From: Schleiferiaceae bacterium
GTDB taxonomy: Bacteria > Bacteroidota > Bacteroidia > Flavobacteriales > Schleiferiaceae
NCBI GenBank assembly: GCA_030829675.1
Contig: JAURAE010000042.1
Coordinates: 1 to 10,365, forward strand
Length of the DNA: 10,365 nt
Reading direction: 5' to 3'
The notes beneath the pieces were generated by a model, which saw only the letters and a program-made list of their open reading frames with translations, was not told where the DNA came from and did not search any database. A program made the translations under genes and the position numbers. Of this stretch, positions 1 to 7,002 are shown in pieces. The stretch's first letter is position 1. Every line of letters starts with the position of its first letter.

Positions 1-1633
1 CGTCCTCAATTTTTGAGAACAACAAAGTGCTTTCGCCCAGCTGTGTTCCACCAGGGATGATGGTTTCTTCGTTGGCATCTTCCCAGCGGAATCCTTCGGA
101 TAAACCGAGCATGTTGCGCAGTTTAGCCGCAGTAGAAGGCAAGAACGGTTCGAAGACTATGGTAGCGGCACCCATGATTTGCGTAGCAACGAAAAGTGCC
201 ACACCTGCGCGCTCGGGATCTTGCTTGTATACCTTCCAAGGTTCTTGTTCTTGGAGGTATTTGTTGCCAAGGCGAGCGACGTTCATCGCTTCATTCAAGG
301 CCTCACGGAACTTGAAGGCTTCGATGGATTTGGCAATGCGACGGCCGTATTGAGTCATCGCAGCTAGCGCTTCGCGATCGGCATCGGTCAACACATTGGG
401 TTGTTGGACTACACCCTCAAAGTACTTGTGGGTGAGGACCATCACACGGTTGACGAAGTTACCGAGGCCTGCGACTAGTTCGCTGTTATTGCGCTGTTGG
501 AAATCGGCCCATGTAAAATCATTGTCCTTGGTCTCCGGCATCGTAGCCGTCAAGGCGTAACGCAAGACATCTTGCTGCCCTGGGAAATCCTGAAGGTATT
601 CGTGAAGCCAAACGGCCCAATTCTTTGAGGTGCTCAGCTTACGTCCCTCAAGATTGAGGAATTCGTTCGCAGGCACTTGTGTCGGCAAAGCATAGTCACC
701 GTGCTGCTGCAACATGGCAGGGAAAATGATACAGTGGAAAACGATATTGTCCTTTCCGATGAAGTGTACGATCTCTGCGTTGTCGCCTTTCCAGTACGCT
801 TCCCAATCGTTGGGCAGGAGTTCTTGGGTAGCGCTGATGTAGCCAATAGGCGCATCAAACCACACATACATCACTTTTCCTTCGGCGCCTTCGACTGGAA
901 CGGGTACCCCCCAATCCAAATCGCGGGTCATAGCACGGGGCTGCAGACCGTCGCCTGCGTTAAGCCAGCTCATGCATTGGCCCATCACATTCGGCTTCCA
1001 GCCTTCGCGGCTCTCTAAAAAGGCACGTAGGTCTTCTGAGAGTTCGTCCAACGGCAAGAACCAGTTGGTGGTATTGCGCAGCTCAGGGGTGGCGCCGCTA
1101 AGCGTTGATTTTGGTTGGATCAGGTCCGTCGCGTTCAATGAGGTGCCACAAGATTCACATTGGTCGCCATAGGCATCTGCTGCATGACATTTGGGGCATT
1201 CGCCGGTGATGTAGCGGTCAGCAAGGAATTGGCCCGCTTCCGGATCAAAGTATTGCTGCGTTTCCTTCGCGACCAAGGCACCTTTATCCATCAAGGTTTT
1301 GAAGAACTCTTGAGCGTTTTTGTGGTGTTGAGGACTTGAGGTGCGGCTGTAGTGGTCAAAGCTGATTCCAAATTCTTCGAACGCGCCTTTCATCATCGCG
1401 TTGTAGCGGTCCACTACATCCTGCGGGGTGATGCCCTCCTTCTTTGCTTTGATGGTAATAGGCACCCCGTGTTCATCGGAGCCACAGACGAACTTCACAT
1501 CACGGCCCCGCATTCGTAGATACCTCACATAGATATCTGAAGGCAGGTAACACCCCGCAAGGTGCCCGATGTGTATAGGACCATTGGCGTACGGCAAGGC
1601 CGCAGTCACCATGATTTTTTTGTTCGTACTCAT
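1..1633 (-). CDS. metG: Methionyl-tRNA synthetase (MetRS), C-terminus cut by window edge
   Basis: Cytoplasmic class I aminoacyl-tRNA synthetase that attaches methionine to initiator and elongator tRNA-Met using ATP. Translating the minus strand from the ATG at 1633 gives 544 uninterrupted codons to base 1. The Rossmann-fold signature HIGH is intact at residues 21-24. A zinc knuckle of the E. coli MetG type follows, with CPKC at 146-149 and CESC at 159-162. The KMSKS-loop equivalent reads KLSTSK at 332-337, and the helical anticodon-binding domain begins near residue 375. Full-length bacterial MetRS is commonly 550-690 residues, so the 3' end, including any C-terminal tRNA-binding domain, lies outside the window. 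The start is placed at the ATG 20 codons before HIGH, which fits the family. The gene diverges from the LD-carboxypeptidase gene across 66 bases. Identification is secure. Confidence 0.97.
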   Translation of the reverse strand, partial: MSTNKKIMVTAALPYANGPIHIGHLAGCYLPSDIYVRYLRMRGRDVKFVCGSDEHGVPITIKAKKEGITPQDVVDRYNAMMKGAFEEFGISFDHYSRTSSPQHHKNAQEFFKTLMDKGALVAKETQQYFDPEAGQFLADRYITGECPKCHAADAYGDQCESCGTSLNATDLIQPKSTLSGATPELRNTTNWFLPLDELSEDLRAFLESREGWKPNVMGQCMSWLNAGDGLQPRAMTRDLDWGVPVPVEGAEGKVMYVWFDAPIGYISATQELLPNDWEAYWKGDNAEIVHFIGKDNIVFHCIIFPAMLQQHGDYALPTQVPANEFLNLEGRKLSTSKNWAVWLHEYLQDFPGQQDVLRYALTATMPETKDNDFTWADFQQRNNSELVAGLGNFVNRVMVLTHKYFEGVVQQPNVLTDADREALAAMTQYGRRIAKSIEAFKFREALNEAMNVARLGNKYLQEQEPWKVYKQDPERAGVALFVATQIMGAATIVFEPFLPSTAAKLRNMLGLSEGFRWEDANEETIIPGGTQLGESTLLFSKIED

Positions 1634-1643
1634 TCCTTTTTGA

Positions 1644-1679
1644 TAACGTTTAAACGATACCGCGAAGATAATGCGCATT
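1644..1679. promoter_or_regulatory. Paired palindromes in the metG / LD-carboxypeptidase divergent gap
   Basis: The 66-base gap between two divergent start codons holds two perfect 10-base palindromes. CGTTTAAACG lies at 1647-1656 and extends to TAaCGTTTAAACGaTA (1644-1659) with one mismatched pair. AATGCGCATT lies at 1670-1679. Their centres are 23 bases apart, close to two helical turns. This is what a dimeric regulator site could look like, but no regulator gene is adjacent and the two palindromes differ in sequence. No convincing TAnnTTTG promoter box was found in the gap on either strand; the nearest are TAttTTTc at 1688-1695 (plus) and TATCTTCG on the minus strand. An operator role is inference only. 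Confidence 0.3.
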
Positions 1680-1699
1680 TATTGGGTATTTTTCGGGTA

Positions 1700-2542
1700 A
1701 TGAAACAAACCACACCACATTTCCTAACCCCTGGAGATACCATTGGTATTAGCGCTACAGCTAGATTTGCTCGTCCCGAAATGATCGAAACGGCAAAGTC
1801 CGTTATGGAAGGCGCGGGCTTCAAGGTCTATTACGAACCGGGCATTCTCAGCCAACACCACCAGCTGGCCGGCACCATTGAGGAGCGAGTGGCCCACTTC
1901 AATGCTCTAGTACACCATCCCGAGGTGAAGGCTATTTGGAACGTGCGTGGCGGATACGGAAGTGCGGAGATTGTGGATGCGGTGGATTGGGCGGCGCTCC
2001 AGAAAAATCCAAAATGGCTTGTGGGCTTTTCAGATTTCACCACCTTTTTATGTCACGGGGTACAACAAGGATTGGCTACCCTACATGCGACCATGCCCAT
2101 CAGTTTTGAAACGACCAAAAAAGAGGCCATCGAAGCTACGCTCAAGGTCTTGATGGGTGAAGAAGATGCGCTGCATTGTGCCTTGCCTAAGGAGGTGCAC
2201 GGCCAAGTCATTGCCGGCAACCTCAGCGTCATATACAGCATCCTAGGCACCCCAAGTTTACCGAGCTTAAACGGCTGTATTTTACTACTGGAAGACCTCG
2301 ACGAATACCACTACCATTTGGACCGAATGCTCCTTGCCCTTCGCCGACGCGGGGCCTTTAAAGGGCTACAGGCTGTAGTGCTTGGCGTATTTTCTGATAT
2401 ACACGACCACCACATTCCGTGGGGTCCCGACGTTCGACATTCCCTGAGAAAACACTTTGAAGCCGAGGGCGTGCCCGTGTATGAGCACCCCATTATTGGG
2501 CATGGAAAAGAGAATTGGCCCATCGTACTGAGAAGTGTATAA
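1700..2542 (+). CDS. S66-family LD-carboxypeptidase (muropeptide recycling)
   Basis: Serine peptidase of MEROPS family S66, the LdcA/MccF group. LdcA enzymes remove the terminal D-alanine from L,D-linked tetrapeptides during cytoplasmic peptidoglycan recycling; MccF relatives cleave microcin-type acyl-nucleotides. The 280-residue product has no signal peptide. The expected triad is visible: nucleophile S111 in GFSDFT, E198 in LLLEDLDE, and H268 in IIGHGKEN. The early segment TPGDTIGISATA (10-21) and RGGYGSAEIVD (83-93) are typical of the family. The reading frame is open upstream to 1562, but homologues begin just before the TPGD segment and the upstream stretch overlaps metG, so ATG 1700 is chosen. 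The protein stops only 12 residues after the catalytic His, where relatives usually carry about 20-25 more residues ending in a final strand; see findings. The YraN-family gene starts 56 bases downstream. Confidence 0.9.
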   Translation: MKQTTPHFLTPGDTIGISATARFARPEMIETAKSVMEGAGFKVYYEPGILSQHHQLAGTIEERVAHFNALVHHPEVKAIWNVRGGYGSAEIVDAVDWAALQKNPKWLVGFSDFTTFLCHGVQQGLATLHATMPISFETTKKEAIEATLKVLMGEEDALHCALPKEVHGQVIAGNLSVIYSILGTPSLPSLNGCILLLEDLDEYHYHLDRMLLALRRRGAFKGLQAVVLGVFSDIHDHHIPWGPDVRHSLRKHFEAEGVPVYEHPIIGHGKENWPIVLRSV

Positions 2543-2598
2543 CTTTTAGTTCTCCACATTTCTTGTCTCTTCCTTTTTTAGGGGCCAATTTCTTGGGC

Positions 2599-2928
2599 AT
2601 GTCGTCCTACAAAACATACGAGAGAATGGCCGCAGAAATGCTGCTAGCAAGCGGACATCATTTGGTGGCAAAAGATTTTCGCATGGGTCGATTTCAAGCC
2701 GATGTAATCACCAAAAAAGACGGTGTACTCTTCGTTGTGGAGGTCAAATACAGAAAATGTGTGCCTCAAGAGGTTTGGCTTTGGGTCGATCCGCGACAAA
2801 TACAACGACTCCTATTGTTGGGCGCCTCATTGCTTAGTAAGCACCAATGCTCGGAAGTTGAGGTGTGGTTGGTGGGGTTTTCACCAGAATTGGACGCCCC
2901 TGTCCTACTCCCTTTAGATGTTAACTGA
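2599..2928 (+). CDS. yraN: YraN / UPF0102 family protein (endonuclease-like fold)
   Basis: A 109-residue protein of the UPF0102 family, which has a restriction-endonuclease-like fold and is of uncertain cellular role; a DNA-processing or recombination function is often suspected. The fold's acidic core is recognisable: E8 in the N-terminal helix, D35 in FQADVI, and E48-x-K50 in VVEVKYR (46-52). The usual GEID motif is changed, because the Glu before the Asp is Gln33 here. The frame is open back to 2515, but that extension overlaps the LD-carboxypeptidase and looks non-coding, so ATG 2599 is used; it leaves the family's short N-terminal helix intact. Length matches the usual 110-130 residues. 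Placement directly after an S66 peptidase gene is, to my knowledge, common in Bacteroidota. Confidence 0.82.
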   Translation: MSSYKTYERMAAEMLLASGHHLVAKDFRMGRFQADVITKKDGVLFVVEVKYRKCVPQEVWLWVDPRQIQRLLLLGASLLSKHQCSEVEVWLVGFSPELDAPVLLPLDVN

Positions 2929-2946
2929 AATTTTATGGCATTTGAA

Positions 2947-2974
2947 TTGCAGAGGCCTTAAGCACCTACCTTTG
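2947..2974 (+). promoter_or_regulatory. Bacteroidota-type promoter before the pseudouridine synthase gene
   Basis: TTG at 2947-2949, a 17-base spacer, then TAccTTTG at 2967-2974. The second box matches the phylum's -7 consensus TAnnTTTG exactly and the spacing suits the -33 TTG. Transcription would begin around 2980, giving a leader of only about 10 bases before the ATG at 2991, which is usual for these bacteria. The site lies in the 62-base gap after the YraN-family gene and probably drives both the pseudouridine synthase and the AsmA-like gene. Confidence 0.7.
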
Positions 2975-2990
2975 TAAAAATTACCGCATC

Positions 2991-3893
2991 ATGCGCAATA
3001 GCCGCTCCAACTCTAGAGGACCCAAGAAAAACGAAAGCCACAACCGCTTCTCGGATGGACCTCGTTCACCACGTTTTTCTGACTCAGACAGAGGCCACGA
3101 CGAAGGCAAAAAAGACTTTAAACGTGGACCAAGTAATTTCAAACGTGTGAAGCGCAAAAGTGCGGAGGAATTAGCTGGTTCAAATGATGAGATTCGCTTG
3201 AACAGATTCCTTTCTACCGCAGGAATTTGTAACCGACGTGAGGCGGATGATTTGATCGCGGCAGGCTTGGTGGAAATCAACGGCAAAGTGGTGACCACCA
3301 TGGGCTACAAGGTCAAGCCTACCGATACCGTGAAATTCAACGGAAGCCTAATCAAGAGCGAGAAGAAGAAATATTTGTTGTTGAACAAGCCCAAAGGGTT
3401 CATCACCACCGTAAACGACAACCGTGTGAAAAAGAGTGTGGACGAACTCATTGGCAATGCCACGCGGGAGCGCCTATATCCCGTAGGGACAATGGACCGT
3501 TCCATGACCGGAGTATTGCTGTTCACTAACGATGCCGATACAGCGAAAAAACTCACTCACCCAGCCAAAGGTGCTGTACAGATTCTAAGTGTCGTACTAG
3601 ACAAGGCGCTCGAGAAAAAAGATTTATTAGCCATTCAAAAAGGTATTATGCTCGAGGATGGAAAAGCCGTTATTGAAGAGATTCGCTATGCTAACGAAGC
3701 CAATAAAAGAGAAATAGGCATTCGTATTCTAAGCGGTAAGAACAGATTAGTCCACCGTGTTTTTGATTCTTTGGGGTATGCAATTGAAAAACTGGACCGC
3801 ATGTCCTATGCAGGGCTTACCAAAAAGAACCTTAGTCGCGGGGAGTACCGCTTATTGGATTCCAAAGAAATCGACTTCCTGAAAACTAGATAA
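2991..3893 (+). CDS. RsuA/RluB-family pseudouridine synthase, S4 domain, altered active site
   Basis: Member of the RsuA/RluB/RluE/RluF family, which converts a specific rRNA uridine to pseudouridine. Residues 1-60 are a basic, low-complexity, probably disordered tail rich in Arg, Lys, Ser and Gly. An S4 RNA-binding domain follows at about 68-115 (LNRFLSTAGICNRREADDLI), then the catalytic domain. Catalytic Asp169 is present in YPVGTMDRSMTG, but the usual Arg two residues earlier is Thr167. The Tyr of the K-x-Y motif that packs on the target base is Leu199 (VQILSVVLD), and the NRxVRR segment reads NRLVHRV, with His255 for Arg. The C-terminal segment LDRMSYAGLTKKNLSRG is normal. Family membership is clear; activity on rRNA is uncertain. 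The ATG at 2991 follows a consensus promoter by a short leader. The AsmA-like gene starts six bases after the stop codon, so the two are likely cotranscribed. Confidence 0.9.
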   Translation: MRNSRSNSRGPKKNESHNRFSDGPRSPRFSDSDRGHDEGKKDFKRGPSNFKRVKRKSAEELAGSNDEIRLNRFLSTAGICNRREADDLIAAGLVEINGKVVTTMGYKVKPTDTVKFNGSLIKSEKKKYLLLNKPKGFITTVNDNRVKKSVDELIGNATRERLYPVGTMDRSMTGVLLFTNDADTAKKLTHPAKGAVQILSVVLDKALEKKDLLAIQKGIMLEDGKAVIEEIRYANEANKREIGIRILSGKNRLVHRVFDSLGYAIEKLDRMSYAGLTKKNLSRGEYRLLDSKEIDFLKTR

Positions 3894-3899
3894 TTTTTA

Positions 3900-6323
3900 A
3901 TGAAGAGCGCGCTGAAAATATTGGCTTACCTCGCGCTCGTGCTCTTCCTTGTCCTAGCAGGGGGTGCCGGATATCTGTATTCTAATCAAGATAAAATCAT
4001 TGCGGGCGGGGTTGAGAAAATCAACACCCAGCTCAAGACTCCCGTCTCTGTCAGCACCATCGATCTCGATATTTTTTCGGGCTTTCCTCGCGTGCGTATT
4101 GTCTTGCACGATGTCCTCATTGAAGACCCCTTTGGAGGCGAAGCACCATTGATCCGAGCGGCCGAGGTAGGGCTTGGCATGAACGTTATTGGTGTTATTC
4201 AAGGGGATTACACCGTAGAGGAATTGGCTATCAGCTCTGGTGAAGTGCATTTACGTCATGATAAGAGACGTGGAGATAATTGGGACCTGTTGACCAGCAC
4301 AGATACTTCATCCACAGAATTGAATCTTCAGCATGTGGAAGCCAAGAAGGTGCAGTTGCATTACGACGACTACGAGGAGGATTCCTATTATGAGGCCTTT
4401 ATAGCATCTTTATCTGCCTCCGGGAGCATAGGAACTTCTACCGTTTTCGACCTTCAAGCCGACCTCGAACACACCTATGTAACCATCGACCAAAGCAAAT
4501 TTTTAGTCGATGCCCCACTCAAAGGATCGGCAAATGTCCTTTTTAGTGATGACCAATGGCGGATTGAGACTGAAAGCCTCAAACTGCATACCTTCCCTGT
4601 TTCCCTCCTCCTCCACCAAGATGGAGGGCGTATCAGTGCTTCTCAAATGGATGTTCCAGCGGCCCTGGTCTATGCCCCCTTGTTCGAATTGCCAGAAGAA
4701 GTGGACATCAAAGCCTTGCGCGCTTCGTGGAGATGGGAAGGAACCTATGAAGATTGGGCAGTAGATTTTTCTACGGACGGCTCTTCCATGGTGTATAATG
4801 GAATCGCCGTCCCATCGGTATCCTGTACAGGACGATGGCAATGGGGAGCATTACCGGAATTACAAATAGGCACCCTCAACGTGAAGACAAAGACGGGTGA
4901 AATCAGCGGATCACTGTCCATTTCAGGCGCGAGACCTCAGCTCATTACCGAGCTTCGCGGTGGATCAAACCTCAGTGAACTTTTTGATTTTGTCGAAACA
5001 GATATTCTAGTGGACCCTATGGGGTTTTGGCAAGGGCAAGACCTCGTGATCAAGCAAGCATTCCGCTCTTGGGACGATCTTACCCCGCACGGTAATCCAC
5101 TCTTTAAAGGTAAGATTCAGTTGACCGAGGGCTCCTTCGGATTGGCACAAAGTAATATCGTGTTTGACAAAGTAGAGGCTGAACTCAGTGCAGATGGCCG
5201 ACATGTTGCGGTTGAGCGCTGTTTCTTGAAAAGCGAGGAAAATACTGCCGTTGTTCAAGGAATGATTTACCACGCCCTCGAGCCTAATGGGTACCCAATG
5301 GTTGAACTGCGCCTGGAAAGTCCGACCATAGATATCGATCCTCTTTTGTTTTGGGAATTTGAGGATTCCCCAGAGGACGCAGATGAAGAAACGACCTTTG
5401 ATTACAGCGTGGGGCTTTTCATCGACCACGTGAACCTGGGAGATTTTAATGGCACAAACTTGCGCGGCACCGTCTTCAATCGTGGGGCTTGGATGTTGGG
5501 TAAGGACATGAGTATTGAGGGGTGTGATGGTACCCTAAGAGGGAATTGGACTTTATATGAAAGCCAAACTGATAATGTGTTTAAAGCAGATGCGAAGGCC
5601 GACGGCATACAGCTTGACCAATTGTTGGCCAGCTTCAACAGCTTTGATATTGAAGACCTCGACGCCTCCAACCTTCTTGGAGAAGCGAATGTAGAGGCCA
5701 CTATTTCTCTGACCTTCGACGAGGAATGGGAACAAATTGCCAGCAAAACATTGGTGGAAGGGCGCGGGGAAATACGCAATGGCACCCTACAGAACTATGC
5801 GCCATTGCAGGAACTCAGTGCCTTCATTGATCAAGGCGAACTCCAGCGCATTGATTTCCCTTATCTGAACTCTGAATTCCGAGTGCACGGCGATACCCTA
5901 CAATTGCCTGAGACCAAGGTGGAGAACAGTGCCTTGAATTTATGGGTAAACGGATGGCAAAATTTAGAGACCGATGATATCCGCTACAGCGTTCGACTGG
6001 GACTAAAGGATTTGGCTCTTAGAGGTAAAAACTCCAACCGCGATTTAGGGAATTGGATCTCAGAGGCGGAAAACGAAAACCAGCCATATATCCGCTTGAT
6101 CGTCGGCTGTAACCTCGACGATGTTTGCATCAGCTTAGACAAAGCGCGCATTTCGCAGAGTTTCAAGGAGACTCTAAAGCAGGAAAAGCAAGATCTGCTG
6201 GACATCTTCAAGCCTACGCCTAAGGAAGAAAAGAAACCGTTCCAAGAAACCCCATCTTCTGGGACCTTCGACTTAGTGTGGCCGGAAGATAGCCTTAGCG
6301 CATCGCCAAGAATGCGTTTCTAA
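3900..6323 (+). CDS. AsmA-family protein, membrane-anchored, periplasmic
   Basis: An 807-residue protein with one N-terminal membrane segment (about residues 5-26) and a long beta-rich remainder expected in the periplasm. The start fits the AsmA N-terminal domain: a hydrophobic helix, then repeats of the type 'VSVSTIDLDIFSGFPRV' and 'LIRAAEVGLGMNVIGVI' (about 45-105). Around residues 620-645, the segment GRGEIRNGTLQNYAPLQELS resembles the AsmA-like C-terminal domain. An acidic linker lies near 487-500 and a Lys/Glu-rich tail near 759-783. AsmA, TamB and YhdP relatives form elongated grooves implicated in moving phospholipid between inner and outer membranes; that role is inferred here from family. 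The ATG lies six bases after the pseudouridine synthase stop, which suggests cotranscription. The last 29 bases overlap the 3' end of the convergent AlkD gene. Confidence 0.85.
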   Translation: MKSALKILAYLALVLFLVLAGGAGYLYSNQDKIIAGGVEKINTQLKTPVSVSTIDLDIFSGFPRVRIVLHDVLIEDPFGGEAPLIRAAEVGLGMNVIGVIQGDYTVEELAISSGEVHLRHDKRRGDNWDLLTSTDTSSTELNLQHVEAKKVQLHYDDYEEDSYYEAFIASLSASGSIGTSTVFDLQADLEHTYVTIDQSKFLVDAPLKGSANVLFSDDQWRIETESLKLHTFPVSLLLHQDGGRISASQMDVPAALVYAPLFELPEEVDIKALRASWRWEGTYEDWAVDFSTDGSSMVYNGIAVPSVSCTGRWQWGALPELQIGTLNVKTKTGEISGSLSISGARPQLITELRGGSNLSELFDFVETDILVDPMGFWQGQDLVIKQAFRSWDDLTPHGNPLFKGKIQLTEGSFGLAQSNIVFDKVEAELSADGRHVAVERCFLKSEENTAVVQGMIYHALEPNGYPMVELRLESPTIDIDPLLFWEFEDSPEDADEETTFDYSVGLFIDHVNLGDFNGTNLRGTVFNRGAWMLGKDMSIEGCDGTLRGNWTLYESQTDNVFKADAKADGIQLDQLLASFNSFDIEDLDASNLLGEANVEATISLTFDEEWEQIASKTLVEGRGEIRNGTLQNYAPLQELSAFIDQGELQRIDFPYLNSEFRVHGDTLQLPETKVENSALNLWVNGWQNLETDDIRYSVRLGLKDLALRGKNSNRDLGNWISEAENENQPYIRLIVGCNLDDVCISLDKARISQSFKETLKQEKQDLLDIFKPTPKEEKKPFQETPSSGTFDLVWPEDSLSASPRMRF

Positions 6324-7002
6324 AGTCTTTATCGGCCTTTTCCAAACCTATTCTAATCACTAATCGTGAGTACAGGCCACTGAGGTAGCCCATTTCTAAA
6401 TGCGCCTCGGCCACGGCCGCATCTTTTTGCCAAATACACTTGAGTACCCAGCCTATACCCTTTTGAAGGATATCAGGCGCGCCCTCCGCAGCCACTTGAC
6501 AATAGGCCAAAGCCTCATCGAATCTTCCGTGATTGATCATGTGCAAGGTTGAGACTACCGCAGTGCGTTTATGCCACATATTTTCACTGGCCAAGAACGC
6601 CTCTAAAGTGCTATTATCCCCACTTTCGAATGCCATACGTCCAAAGATCTTGTACGCGCAGGTATCGACCAGGTCCCAATTATTAATGCCCTCGAAATGA
6701 TCTCTTAGGAAATCGTGCCAATGGCCTCGGCGTTTTCGCTCCGCTCCAAACCTTCTTATCAGCGCAAAGAGCGCCGTATGTCGCACCTCATGACACTCGT
6801 GAACTAAACCAGAGGCTAAAACATCCTCGTCCCATTGCAAGGCATATACCTTCGCCACCAACCGACGGTTTGGCACCATCACGCCGATAAACACATCGCC
6901 TTCCCCATATCCACCGGGATAGTTTTGGAAATAACGGGAAAAGTCCTTGACCCTATTCGGTTCGGCCAAAGGCAACAAGGCGGCGTAGATAGGGTGTTCC
7001 AT
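6295..7002 (-). CDS. AlkD-type DNA alkylation repair glycosylase (HEAT-like)
   Basis: A 235-residue all-helical protein of the DNA alkylation repair family (AlkC/AlkD type), which excises bulky or cationic N3/N7-alkylated purines without flipping the base. The residues known to matter in Bacillus cereus AlkD all have counterparts: W109 and catalytic D113 in NNWDLVDT, R146 in HKRTAVVSTL (AlkD R148), and W185 in KGIGWVL (AlkD W187). An active enzyme is therefore likely. The frame is open upstream to 7092, but ATG 7002 is preferred: it gives the family length, and its A is the last base of the aminopeptidase stop codon (TAATG), an arrangement that suggests translational coupling. The 3' end overlaps the AsmA-like gene by 29 bases on the opposite strand. 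Confidence 0.9.
   Translation of the reverse strand: MEHPIYAALLPLAEPNRVKDFSRYFQNYPGGYGEGDVFIGVMVPNRRLVAKVYALQWDEDVLASGLVHECHEVRHTALFALIRRFGAERKRRGHWHDFLRDHFEGINNWDLVDTCAYKIFGRMAFESGDNSTLEAFLASENMWHKRTAVVSTLHMINHGRFDEALAYCQVAAEGAPDILQKGIGWVLKCIWQKDAAVAEAHLEMGYLSGLYSRLVIRIGLEKADKDFRNAFLAMR

Noticed and set aside
677..1018. Plus-strand open frame of 113 codons
   Set aside because: Antisense to an intact, fully recognisable metG coding sequence; no family resemblance and no promoter.
1562..1699. LD-carboxypeptidase start at 1562
   Set aside because: It would add 46 residues unlike the family and overlap the metG start; ATG 1700 sits just before the conserved N-terminal strand.
2515..2598. A longer YraN-family protein starting at 2515
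   Set aside because: The 28 extra residues overlap the LD-carboxypeptidase end, do not match the family's N-terminus, and are encoded by a pyrimidine-rich stretch that looks intergenic.
5007..5429. Minus-strand open frame of 140 codons inside the AsmA-like gene
   Set aside because: Lies wholly opposite a continuous, family-consistent reading frame; no recognisable domain and a composition expected of an antisense frame.
6298..6320. Bidirectional terminator at the convergent gene ends
   Set aside because: The stem has only five Watson-Crick pairs, the T run is short and interrupted, and it lies fully within both coding sequences.
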